This document shows, piece by piece, positions 13,952 through 22,151 of a stretch of 25,029 bases of DNA. Under the pieces are notes generated by a model. The model had not been told where the DNA came from. It was given only the letters and a program-made list of their open reading frames with translations, and made no database searches. The translations under genes were made by a program, and so were the position numbers. The stretch is from an uncultured Lachnospiraceae bacterium (GTDB taxonomy: Bacteria; Bacillota; Clostridia; Lachnospirales; Lachnospiraceae): positions 1 through 25,029 of the forward strand of contig CALGGH010000179.1 of the NCBI GenBank assembly GCA_937916415.1, in the 5' to 3' direction. Positions within the stretch are counted from its first letter, which is position 1. The number at the start of each line of letters is the position of its first letter.

Positions 13952-14977
13952 ATGGCAAAGAAAGACATTGACTGGGCCAATCTCGGATTCGGCTACATGG
14001 TGACCGACAAGAGGTACGTATCCAATTACAAAGACGGTGCATGGGATGACGGCGCGCTCATCGACGATCCCAACATCACCCTCAATGAGTGCGCGGGCGT
14101 GTTCCAGTATGCGCAGACGGTTTTTGAGGGCCTGAAGGCATATACTACTGAGGACGGACACATCGTTACCTTCCGCCCCGACCTGAATGCAGCCAGGCTT
14201 GAGGAATCCTGCAGGAGACTTGAGATTCCGGTTCTGCCTGATGGCAGGTTCATCGAAGCGGTCAGGGAAGTCGTTGCGGCCAACGAGGACTGGGTGCCTC
14301 CTTACGGCTCCGGCGCCGCGCTTTACGTCAGGCCCTACGTGATGGGCACCAATTCCGTCATAGGAGTCAAGCCTGCGGACGAGTATCAGTTCCGCATCCT
14401 GGTGACTCCCGTCGGACCTTATTTCAAGGGAGGAGCCAAGCCCCTCACCATCAGGGTTTCGGATTTCGACAGGGCGGCACCGCGCGGAACCGGACACATC
14501 AAGGCCGGCCTCAATTACGCGATGAGCCTTCATGCGATAGTAAGCGCCCACAAGGATGGCTATGACGAGAACATGTATCTCGATCCCGGCAGCCGCACCA
14601 AGGTTGAGGAGACCGGCGGAGCCAACTTCCTGTTCGTTACCAGGGACGGCAAGGTGGTAACTCCCAGGTCGGATTCGATCCTTCCTTCCATCACCCGCCG
14701 CTCGCTCATGGTCGTAGCGGAGAAATACCTGGGTCTTGCCGTTGAGCACAGGGAGGTGTTCCTTGATGAGCTCGGCGACATGGCTGAGTGCGGACTCTGC
14801 GGAACCGCGGCCGTCATTTCCCCCGTTGGCTGCATAGACGATCATGGCCGCAAGATAATGTTCCCCAGCGGCATGGAGGAGATGGGACCGGTCACGAAGA
14901 AACTGTACGATACGCTTACCGGCATACAGATGGGCAGGATTGAGGCTCCCGAGGGCTGGATCTGCACCATTAAGTGA
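13952..14977 (+). CDS. ilvE: Branched-chain amino acid aminotransferase (class IV PLP, type II)
   Basis: A 341-residue PLP enzyme for the last step of valine, leucine and isoleucine synthesis, exchanging amino groups with glutamate. The Schiff-base lysine is K184 in GHIKAGLNYA. Other family motifs are QTVFEGLKAY (55-64), ALYVRPYVMG (123-132), the glutamates in KVEETGGANFLFV, and ECGLCGTAAVISPVG near the C-terminus. Length and motifs fit the longer group II IlvE proteins. The ATG has GGGAGGAAA upstream and its own promoter at 13877-13905. The lipoprotein foldase gene starts 27 bases after the stop and may be read through. Confidence 0.94.
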   Translation: MAKKDIDWANLGFGYMVTDKRYVSNYKDGAWDDGALIDDPNITLNECAGVFQYAQTVFEGLKAYTTEDGHIVTFRPDLNAARLEESCRRLEIPVLPDGRFIEAVREVVAANEDWVPPYGSGAALYVRPYVMGTNSVIGVKPADEYQFRILVTPVGPYFKGGAKPLTIRVSDFDRAAPRGTGHIKAGLNYAMSLHAIVSAHKDGYDENMYLDPGSRTKVEETGGANFLFVTRDGKVVTPRSDSILPSITRRSLMVVAEKYLGLAVEHREVFLDELGDMAECGLCGTAAVISPVGCIDDHGRKIMFPSGMEEMGPVTKKLYDTLTGIQMGRIEAPEGWICTIK

Positions 14978-15004
14978 TGATCATACGAACGGATCAGGAC
15001 AGGC

Positions 15005-16087
15005 ATGAGAAGATTGAGCACGGACAATTTGCATAAAGCTTTCTTATGCCTGTTTTTGTGTGTCCTGATGGGAACGGGACCGGCGGGGTGCGCCGGGATC
15101 GACCCGAATACCAGGATAGTCCTCACGACGGGACTCAGGGAGGATGAGGTCTTCCGCATAGAATCCATCAGCTGCAGCCGTCCTGAGATCATGGTCTACG
15201 TGGTCAACATGCAGGATCAGTATCAGAACATATATGGCGAGCAGGTCTGGGAAACGGACGTGGACGGCGAGACCCTGGAGACCCGCGTCAAGGAGAATGC
15301 CCTGGCCAGGATGGCTCAGGTCAAGACCATGAACCTGATGGCGTCGTCGATGGACGTGGGACTGTCCCCGTCCGAACTCAAGTCAGCGGAGAATGCCGGC
15401 AAGCTGTATTACGGCTCCCTTAACGACGCCGAGATCGCGGCCATGGGCGTGGATCAGGACGTGATAGTGAAGCTGTACAAGGAGTACCTGCTGGCCGGCA
15501 AGGTCTACCGGGAGATAATAAGGGACGTCAATCCCGAGATCAGTGACGACGAGGCACGCAACATCACCATAGAATACCTGCTCATCAGGACTCATGACGT
15601 GGATGCCGAGGGCAGGAAGGTGGCGTTTGACGAGAAGCAGCGCCTGGAGGCATATGCCAGGGCCAAGGAAGCCTATGCCCGCGCCGAGAGCGGCGAGAAC
15701 TTTGACACGCTGGTCGCGGAATACAGCGATTCGGATGAAATGGTCGTATCCCTCGGCAAGTCCGACCTGGACGATCCGTATCTCAACTCGGTGCTGTTTG
15801 ACCTCGCCGGAGGAGAGCTTTCACAGATACTGACCACCGACGAGGGCTACATGATAGCCCTGTGCCTGAGCACTTACAACCTGGAGGAGACCGACTTAAA
15901 CAAGGAACGGATAGTGAACGAGAGGCGTGAATCTGCCTTTGCCGAACAGTATGACGACTACGTGAAGGGACTGACGCGCAAGCTGAACGACGCCCTCTGG
16001 GAGGAAGTGAGCTTTCAGCACGATCCGGAGGTAAGGACCTCTGATTTCTTCAGCATTGCGGACGAGTACCTGCAGCTGGACAAGTGA
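15005..16087 (+). CDS. Parvulin-type (PrsA/SurA-like) peptidyl-prolyl isomerase lipoprotein
   Basis: A 360-residue exported protein. The signal ends in a lipobox-like PAGC (C29), so it is probably anchored outside the membrane. A helical SurA-N-like region (about 45-195) is followed by a parvulin-like region (about 200-300): EYLLIRTHDV, then A-rich helices ending GENFDTLVAEYSDSD, and LFDLAGGELSQILTTDEGYMIALC. The order and the phrase L-x-x-G-E-x-S match PrsA/SurA. The usual G-G-x-L-G turn is altered (VVSLGKSDLDD), so isomerase activity may be weak and the role mainly chaperone. ATG 15005 has AGGAC about seven bases upstream. Next downstream is the CIRCE/htpG region, so two folding factors are neighbours though separately controlled. 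Confidence 0.85.
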   Translation: MRRLSTDNLHKAFLCLFLCVLMGTGPAGCAGIDPNTRIVLTTGLREDEVFRIESISCSRPEIMVYVVNMQDQYQNIYGEQVWETDVDGETLETRVKENALARMAQVKTMNLMASSMDVGLSPSELKSAENAGKLYYGSLNDAEIAAMGVDQDVIVKLYKEYLLAGKVYREIIRDVNPEISDDEARNITIEYLLIRTHDVDAEGRKVAFDEKQRLEAYARAKEAYARAESGENFDTLVAEYSDSDEMVVSLGKSDLDDPYLNSVLFDLAGGELSQILTTDEGYMIALCLSTYNLEETDLNKERIVNERRESAFAEQYDDYVKGLTRKLNDALWEEVSFQHDPEVRTSDFFSIADEYLQLDK

Positions 16088-16137
16088 TCCTCCGCGGATG
16101 CCAAAACGGGCGACGCACGTATTTAATAAAAAATTTA

Positions 16138-16164
16138 TTAGCACTCAGATTAAATGAGTGCTAA
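16138..16164 (+). promoter_or_regulatory. CIRCE operator (HrcA binding site) upstream of htpG
   Basis: TTAGCACTC (16138-16146), nine-base spacer, GAGTGCTAA (16156-16164): an exact match to the CIRCE consensus. HrcA normally uses it to repress groESL and dnaK operons until heat or misfolding stress. It lies 114 bases before the htpG start. No strong promoter hexamers are obvious; weak candidates overlap the operator. hrcA itself is not in the window. Confidence 0.93.
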
Positions 16165-16194
16165 TATTGTGTTTATGTACCAAGGATGGGACAT

Positions 16195-16230
16195 GCCGTG
16201 TCCAGAAATGCACGGATGCATTTCTACGGC
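16195..16230 (-). repeat. Nested-hairpin repeat, copy 4 (opposite strand)
   Basis: Read on the - strand: GCCGT, AGAAATGCA, loop TCCG, TGCATTTCT, bulge GGAC, ACGGC. The second outer pair is flipped (C-G for G-C) relative to copy 1, again keeping the stem, and the loop base A becomes G. It lies in the htpG leader between the CIRCE site and the start codon, with the opposite orientation to the gene. Confidence 0.85.
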
Positions 16231-16278
16231 TAAAGAATAATATTTTGATGCTTTACGCACAGATGGGAGATGATCAAA

Positions 16279-18396
16279 ATGTCAGAAAAAAAAGGCAATT
16301 TATCAATCAACTCGGAAAACATGTTTCCGATCATCAAAAAGTGGCTGTATTCGGATCACGACATATTCTACAGGGAGCTGGTCTCCAACGGATGTGACGC
16401 GATCACCAAGCTCAGGAAGCTCGACGGGATGGGCGAATATGCCCTGCCGGATGATTATAAGCCGGTGATAAAGGTCATTGTCGACCCCGAATCCAAGACG
16501 ATCCGCATCACGGATAACGGCATCGGCATGGATGCTGACGAGGTCGAGGAGTACATCAACCAGGTTGCTTTTTCGGGAGCCACGGATTTCGTTGAGAAAT
16601 ACAAGGACAAGACCGGAGACGATCAGATAATAGGTCACTTCGGACTGGGCTTTTATTCTTCATTCATGGTGGCCGACGAAGTACACATAGACACCCTGTC
16701 ATACAAGGAGGGTGCGGCGGCAGTGCACTGGGAGTGCACCGGAGGAGCTGAATTCACGATGTCGGATTCGGACAAGACGGAGATCGGAACCACGATCACC
16801 CTTTTCCTCAATGAGGATTGCCTGGAATTCTGCAACGAGTACAAGGCCAGGGAAGTGATCAGGAAATACTGCGGATTCATGCCCTTCGAGATATATCTTG
16901 CCAGGAAGGACGAGGAAGAGGAACTCATATCCTTCTTAAACAGGGCACCCGAGCCTGAGGCTGACGAGTCCGAGACGGAGCCTGCAGCAGAGGACGGGGC
17001 AAAGGAAGAGGACAAGGCCTCGGATGATAAGGAGAAGGAAGACAAGGCCAGGACCTTTGATCCCCTGAACGAGACCGTGCCGCTCTGGACCAGGCATCCC
17101 AACGACTGCACCAGGGAGGAGTACCTGGAGTTCTACCGCAAGCTGTTCAACGACTATAAGGAGCCACTGTTCTGGATACACCTGAACATGGATTATCCCT
17201 TTAACCTCAAGGGCATCCTGTTCTTCCCCAAGATCAATACGGAGTATGATTCCATAGAGGGCACGATCAAGCTGTACAACAGCCAGGTTTTCGTTGCCGA
17301 CAACATCAAGGAGGTCATTCCCGAGTACCTGATGCTGCTTAAGGGCGTGATCGACTGCCCCGACCTGCCCCTCAACGTGTCCAGGTCGGCACTGCAGAAC
17401 GACGGCTTCGTCAAGAAGATATCCGAGTTCATATCCAAAAAGGTTGCGGACAAGCTTTCGGGCATGTGCAAGACCGAAAAGGAGGAGTACGAGAAATACT
17501 GGGACGACATCGCACCCTTCATCAAGTACGGCTGCCTGCGTGACGACAAGTTCTGCGAGAAGATGACGGACTACATCCTCTTCAAGAACATAGACGACAA
17601 GTACATGACGCTGCCCGAATGCCTCGAGGTCAACAAGATCGATCCTGATGACGAGGAGAATCAGGACCATCAGGATGCGGCCGGAGAGGCCACCGACGAG
17701 AGCGGTGAAAAGGTGGAGGCCGAGGAGATCGCGCCTGAGTCCGATGCCGCTTCTGAGGAAGCAAAGGAAGAGGAACCCAGGGAAAAGACCATATACTACG
17801 TCACGGATCCGGTTCAGCAGAGTCAGTACGTAAACATGTTCAGGCAGGCCAAGATGGATGCCGTGATCCTGACTCACAACATAGACCAGCCTTTCATCTC
17901 GCAGCTTGAGGCCAGGAACGAGGGCATACGTTTCCAGCGCATAGATGCCGACCTTACTGACGCCTTCAAGTCCAGAACGTCCAAGAAGGCACAGGAGGAA
18001 TATGACGAAAAGGCCGGCAGGATCGCCGAGGCAGTCAAGAAGGCGCTCAAGAAAAAGGAACTGACGGTCCAGGTTTCCAAGCTCAAGAACAAGAAGATAT
18101 CCTCGCTCATCACGCTTTCCGAGGAAACGAGGAGGATGCAGGACATGATGAAGGCGTATTCCATGCCGGGCATGGGAGCGGGCATGTTCGGAATGGAAGG
18201 CGAGGGCGAGACGCTGGTGCTCAATGCCAACCATCCTCTCGTGCAGTACGTCATGGAACATGAGGAGGGAGACAACGTCACCCTCATCTGCGAACAGCTC
18301 TATGACCTGGCCAAGCTGCAGCAGGCTCCGCTGGAGGCGGATGCCATGACCAGGTTCGTTCAGAGGTCAAACGAGATCATGATGAACCTTGTTTAA
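16279..18396 (+). CDS. htpG: Molecular chaperone HtpG (Hsp90)
   Basis: A 705-residue cytoplasmic ATP-dependent chaperone. The N-terminal GHKL ATP site is complete: ELVSNGCDAITKLRKL, ITDNGIGM, and GHFGLGFYSSFMVADEV. The middle-domain WIHLNMDYPFNLKGILFFP and the catalytic-arginine region LPLNVSRSALQND are present, and the C-terminal dimer domain ends with PLEADAMTRFVQRSNEIM. Two acidic low-complexity inserts stand out: about 35 residues between N- and middle domains (bases about 16948-17052) and about 50 residues further on (about 17641-17790). In-frame ATGs lie at 16270 and 16279; I chose 16279, since GGGAG at 16265-16269 is correctly spaced only for it. A CIRCE operator upstream predicts HrcA control. 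Confidence 0.96.
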   Translation: MSEKKGNLSINSENMFPIIKKWLYSDHDIFYRELVSNGCDAITKLRKLDGMGEYALPDDYKPVIKVIVDPESKTIRITDNGIGMDADEVEEYINQVAFSGATDFVEKYKDKTGDDQIIGHFGLGFYSSFMVADEVHIDTLSYKEGAAAVHWECTGGAEFTMSDSDKTEIGTTITLFLNEDCLEFCNEYKAREVIRKYCGFMPFEIYLARKDEEEELISFLNRAPEPEADESETEPAAEDGAKEEDKASDDKEKEDKARTFDPLNETVPLWTRHPNDCTREEYLEFYRKLFNDYKEPLFWIHLNMDYPFNLKGILFFPKINTEYDSIEGTIKLYNSQVFVADNIKEVIPEYLMLLKGVIDCPDLPLNVSRSALQNDGFVKKISEFISKKVADKLSGMCKTEKEEYEKYWDDIAPFIKYGCLRDDKFCEKMTDYILFKNIDDKYMTLPECLEVNKIDPDDEENQDHQDAAGEATDESGEKVEAEEIAPESDAASEEAKEEEPREKTIYYVTDPVQQSQYVNMFRQAKMDAVILTHNIDQPFISQLEARNEGIRFQRIDADLTDAFKSRTSKKAQEEYDEKAGRIAEAVKKALKKKELTVQVSKLKNKKISSLITLSEETRRMQDMMKAYSMPGMGAGMFGMEGEGETLVLNANHPLVQYVMEHEEGDNVTLICEQLYDLAKLQQAPLEADAMTRFVQRSNEIMMNLV

Positions 18397-18414
18397 CACG
18401 GTCGGATTTACCAT

Positions 18415-18447
18415 ATAGTAAGCGAAATTAAAAATTTCGCTTACTAT
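18415..18447. terminator. Long perfect hairpin after htpG
   Basis: ATAGTAAGCGAAAT (18415-18428) and ATTTCGCTTACTAT (18434-18447) are perfect 14-bp arms with loop TAAAA, 18 bases after the htpG stop. It is likely a terminator, although AT-rich and without a T-tract after it; a mobile-element remnant is the alternative. Confidence 0.6.
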
Positions 18448-18453
18448 GACGCT

Positions 18454-18552
18454 CCGCGAGGATGCGCACGGATTTTGTAAGGAAACATGCGGCTTTCAGC
18501 CGCCAAAATCCGGCGCGGTAAACGCCAAAACGAAAAGAGTTTTGTCGTTTAC
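18454..18552 (+). promoter_or_regulatory. Multi-stem structured leader before the 1193-residue protein gene
   Basis: CCGCG (18454-18458) can pair with CGCGG (18514-18518); inside it GGATTTTG (18470-18477) pairs with CAAAATCC (18504-18511); inside that GCGGCT/AGCCGC (18489-18494, 18498-18503) closes on TTC. A further dyad joins GTAAACG and AAAAC (18518-18531) to GTTTTG and CGTTTAC (18539-18552). The octamer TTTACCAT occurs near both ends of this gap (from about 18407 and 18549). It could be a structured leader RNA or a small folded insertion; I do not recognise a known riboswitch. Confidence 0.45.
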
Positions 18553-18569
18553 CATACTTTTAGGCAACT

Positions 18570-21500
18570 ATGAGAAAAGTTATCGATGACATTAACAAAG
18601 GTCAAATAGACAGGAATTTCGGCACGCTGACGATAGGAGTCAGTGCTGTTGAACATACGCTAAGAGCCGGCACCACGTGTGAAGGCTCTTTTAGCGTGTC
18701 GGCCCCCCAGGGGGCAATGACCTCAGGGTACGTGCATGCGACGGATTACCGCATGGAGTGCATCAATCCCAGGCTTTCGGGCAATCAGGACGAAATCGCT
18801 TACAGGTTTCATGCCGAGCATATGCTGCCCGGAGAGGACGTGCACGGGAATTTCGTGCTCCTTACCAACCGCGGCGAGTATCTGGTTCCTTTCAACGTCC
18901 ACGTTGAGGCCGACGTCTTTGATTCATCGGTAGGTCCCATCAGAAACCTGTTTCATTTTACCAACCTGGCCAAGGCCAAGTGGGGAGAGGCCCTGGAGAT
19001 GTTTTATTCTCCCGGATTTGCGGGCATTTTTAACGGCCCCGACAGGGAATGGCTGTCAGTCTACAGGGCACTGTCCGGCGTCAGGGGTTCGGAACACAAC
19101 CTGGATGAGTTCCTCATCGCCGCCGGCAGGAAAACTCCGGTGGAATACATTCCGTCTGAAAGCGCCGTCGAGATCACGGATCCGGAGGGCGTGGCCAGGT
19201 ATTCGCTGACCGTGTCGAGAAACGGATGGGGATATACCCATTTCGGACTGGAGTGCGACGGTGACTTCATCACGCTGGAAGACCGCGAGGCCGGCTTCGG
19301 ATCATTCTTAGGCAACAAATACCGGCTCTATTACTACATAGATTCCTCCAAGCTGCACAACGGACGCAACTTCGGATCCATCACCCTCAATGATCACAGG
19401 CAGAAGGTGGTCATCCCGGTGGTCGTAAACAGGACCGGAGCCATCAGGAACCTCCGCAGCATGGCCAGGTACCGCAGCGAAAAGGTGGTCAGGCTCATGG
19501 AACTGTATGCCGACCACAGGCTCAGGAAGCTGCCGACCATATCGTGGCTGCGCGAGAGCACGGTGGTGGTTGATGACATGCTCGCGCATGATCCCGAGGA
19601 CGTGATGGCCAGGCTGTACCGCATTCATCTCATGATCACCCAGGAGCATGCCAATGAGGCGGTCTGGAACCTGAGAAACGTGCGGGACAAGGTGGAGGCC
19701 ATCAAGAAGGAGCACACCTATCTCTGGTGCTATTACCTGTACCTTAATTCCCTCGTCGACGACAATCCGCTGGATGCGGGAACGCTCACCGAGGAGGTTG
19801 AATACTGTTACCGCTCCGATCCCGACAACTGGCGGCTGTGCTGGCTGCTGTCCGTGATGGGAGAGGAATACGGGGATCCCGGGCACAAGTGGGAGATGTT
19901 CGCAGAAAGCTTCCGCAGGGGATGCATTTCCCCGGCGGTTTACGTGGAGGCTGCCAGGCTGGTACTGGACAATCCCGTGATCCTCGGCGAGCTCGACGGG
20001 TTCGGCACGGCCGTCGTCAGGTACCTATGCAAAAAGGGCGTGATGAATCAGGACGTGCTTCTTGTCGTCAGGTCACTTGCCGAGAACTGCAGGGAGTATT
20101 CTCCCAGGCTGATAAACCTGTTATCGGCATGCCATGACAGCTGTCCCGACGACGAACTGCTCGGCGTGATCTGCGCTCAGCTCATCAAGGGCAACAGGAC
20201 CGACGCCCGGGCCAACAGCTGGTATGAACTGGGCGTGAAAAAGGGCATCAAGATCACCAGGCTTTTTGAATATTACATGATGAGCGTGGACAAAGCCGAG
20301 CTTAAGGACCTGCCCAGGCCCGTGCTCATGTATTTTTCGTACCAGTCAGACCTGGATTATGAGACCAACGCATTCCTGTACGCGGTGGTGGTCAGGGACC
20401 GGGACAGGGATCCCGGGATGTACTCGAGGTACGTCCGCCAGATCAAGGACTACGTGCTTGACCAGCTTCGTGCCCGTCACAACAACAGGTATCTGGCGAT
20501 GCTGTACCGTCACGTCATAGACGACCTGATGCTTACGTCCGACGAAGTCGCGAAGCAGCTGGCCGACGTCATCCTCCTGCATGAGGCTGACCTGACCGGT
20601 CGCGATGACGCCCGGAGGCTCATCCTGTGCTATGACTTTCGCGACGTCGAGGAGGTGTATCCGGTCGTGAACGGCAGGGCGTATGCGCCGGTGTACTCTG
20701 AGGGTTACAGTGCCGTGATCGAGGACGACGAAGGCAACAGGCACGTCTTCGGATCGGCCTCGCCGCTTACGAGACTGATCCCTCCGGGCAAGCTCATGCT
20801 GAGCCTGCAGCTGCTGGTTACGGACCATGCCGGCATGGATGCATATCTGTGCCTGCATAACAACGAGACTGCAGAGATACGCCCCGAAAACGAGTTCAGG
20901 TTCCTGAACCTGATGCGCAGGAATTACTTCGGCATGGAATATGCCCGCAACCTGACCATGAACCTGATGAGGTTTTATCATGAGAGGGACCGGATGCAGG
21001 AGCTTGACGCCCTGCTTGAGAACCTCAGGCCGGATCAGGTGCCTGACCTGGACAGGAGCGAGTGCATAAGGCTTCTGGCGGAACGCGGCCAGTATACCAA
21101 GGCCATGGAATGGCTGCACGGGTTTGGCCCCGAAGGACTCGACAGGAACGCGGTAAGCGAGCTGCTGTACAGCTGGCTGCCCACCGGGCGTGACGACGAG
21201 GGCAAATACACCGAACTGATATGCCAGCTTTTGATCGACACCCTGGAATCCGGCAACACCAACACGGTGAGCATGCAGTATCTGATGGATCACGCCACTG
21301 CCTCGATGAAGACCTTCCGCAGCATATGGCTAAAGGCTGGGGAGATATCGGCTGACAGGCGTGACCTGGATGAACGGCTCATCATTCAGACCTTGTATAC
21401 GGGCACGTATTTTCCCGAAAAGACCGAGGTCATAACCGAATATGCATACGGCGCTCCCGATCCTGAGGTGCTCAGGGCCGCACTGGTCATTACCGGCTAC

Positions 21501-22151
21501 GCGGACTTCGTCGAGGAAGAGACGATGCCCGACGCCGTGTACGGCATAATGACCGACGCTTATGAAACCGGGCTTAAGCCGGGCAGGTTCTGTGACCTGT
21601 CATACGTGAGGTACTTCGCCGGCAGAAAGGAAAAGCTCGATGATCGCTCCAGGTCCGTCCTCAAGGACTGCCTTCACAGGCTGCTGGCCGCTGAAGTGAT
21701 GGCCTCATGCTTCAAGGATCTCTCCGACGTGATGCCGTCGATGGCACCGTATGCCAACGCGACGATCGTGGAATACAGGACGACGCCCGGCACCGCGGTC
21801 ACCATTCATTACGTTACCGAGGGAGCCGAGGACTATGCGGCTGAACCGATGAACGAGGTATGTGACGGCGTGTATTCCAGGATGTTCATCATTTTCTATG
21901 ATGAGACGGCTGACTACTACGTCACCGAAGGGGATGATGAAGGCGAGGAGAAGCTGACCGGGACGGGCAAGCTGACGCGCAGGGAAGACAGGGATGCCAC
22001 GCGCGGCAGGTTCGGGCTGATAGACGAAATGTGCAGGAACAGGGCATTTGGAGACTATGAGGCGGTGGATGGCCTCATGGAGGAATACTACCGCAAGGAT
22101 TACATGGTGGACAGACTCTTTAGCATGCACAGGAACAGGGACAGGGAATGA
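18570..22151 (+). CDS. Large beta-domain and helical-repeat protein (DUF5717-like), function unknown
   Basis: A 1193-residue protein without signal peptide or membrane helix, so cytoplasmic. Residues about 1-120 look like an Ig/Hydin-like beta-sandwich (FGTLTIGVSAVEHTLRAGTT; GNFVLLTNRGEYLVPFNVHV). A second such region lies at about 205-295, ending GSITLNDHRQKVVIPVVVNR. Long stretches at about 300-680 and 790-1060 are helix-rich and resemble TPR-like solenoids. A third beta part (about 690-770) and a C-terminal beta segment (YRTTPGTAVTIHYVTEGAED) follow, then an acidic tail. I recall this as the Lachnospiraceae DUF5717 family, not checked. The ATG at 18570 has only a weak ribosome site (TTTTAGG). 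The stop overlaps the next gene by four bases, fixing an operon with the Hsp70-like protein. Confidence 0.88.
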   Translation: MRKVIDDINKGQIDRNFGTLTIGVSAVEHTLRAGTTCEGSFSVSAPQGAMTSGYVHATDYRMECINPRLSGNQDEIAYRFHAEHMLPGEDVHGNFVLLTNRGEYLVPFNVHVEADVFDSSVGPIRNLFHFTNLAKAKWGEALEMFYSPGFAGIFNGPDREWLSVYRALSGVRGSEHNLDEFLIAAGRKTPVEYIPSESAVEITDPEGVARYSLTVSRNGWGYTHFGLECDGDFITLEDREAGFGSFLGNKYRLYYYIDSSKLHNGRNFGSITLNDHRQKVVIPVVVNRTGAIRNLRSMARYRSEKVVRLMELYADHRLRKLPTISWLRESTVVVDDMLAHDPEDVMARLYRIHLMITQEHANEAVWNLRNVRDKVEAIKKEHTYLWCYYLYLNSLVDDNPLDAGTLTEEVEYCYRSDPDNWRLCWLLSVMGEEYGDPGHKWEMFAESFRRGCISPAVYVEAARLVLDNPVILGELDGFGTAVVRYLCKKGVMNQDVLLVVRSLAENCREYSPRLINLLSACHDSCPDDELLGVICAQLIKGNRTDARANSWYELGVKKGIKITRLFEYYMMSVDKAELKDLPRPVLMYFSYQSDLDYETNAFLYAVVVRDRDRDPGMYSRYVRQIKDYVLDQLRARHNNRYLAMLYRHVIDDLMLTSDEVAKQLADVILLHEADLTGRDDARRLILCYDFRDVEEVYPVVNGRAYAPVYSEGYSAVIEDDEGNRHVFGSASPLTRLIPPGKLMLSLQLLVTDHAGMDAYLCLHNNETAEIRPENEFRFLNLMRRNYFGMEYARNLTMNLMRFYHERDRMQELDALLENLRPDQVPDLDRSECIRLLAERGQYTKAMEWLHGFGPEGLDRNAVSELLYSWLPTGRDDEGKYTELICQLLIDTLESGNTNTVSMQYLMDHATASMKTFRSIWLKAGEISADRRDLDERLIIQTLYTGTYFPEKTEVITEYAYGAPDPEVLRAALVITGYADFVEEETMPDAVYGIMTDAYETGLKPGRFCDLSYVRYFAGRKEKLDDRSRSVLKDCLHRLLAAEVMASCFKDLSDVMPSMAPYANATIVEYRTTPGTAVTIHYVTEGAEDYAAEPMNEVCDGVYSRMFIIFYDETADYYVTEGDDEGEEKLTGTGKLTRREDRDATRGRFGLIDEMCRNRAFGDYEAVDGLMEEYYRKDYMVDRLFSMHRNRDRE

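Noticed and set aside
13886..14845. 319-residue open frame on the - strand across the aminotransferase gene
   Set aside because: It is antisense to a complete IlvE with the PLP lysine and its own promoter; no motif or ribosome site supports it.
16936..18261. 441-residue open frame on the - strand across htpG
   Set aside because: It is fully antisense to a clear htpG with all Hsp90 motifs, has no recognisable domain and reads as a codon-bias shadow.
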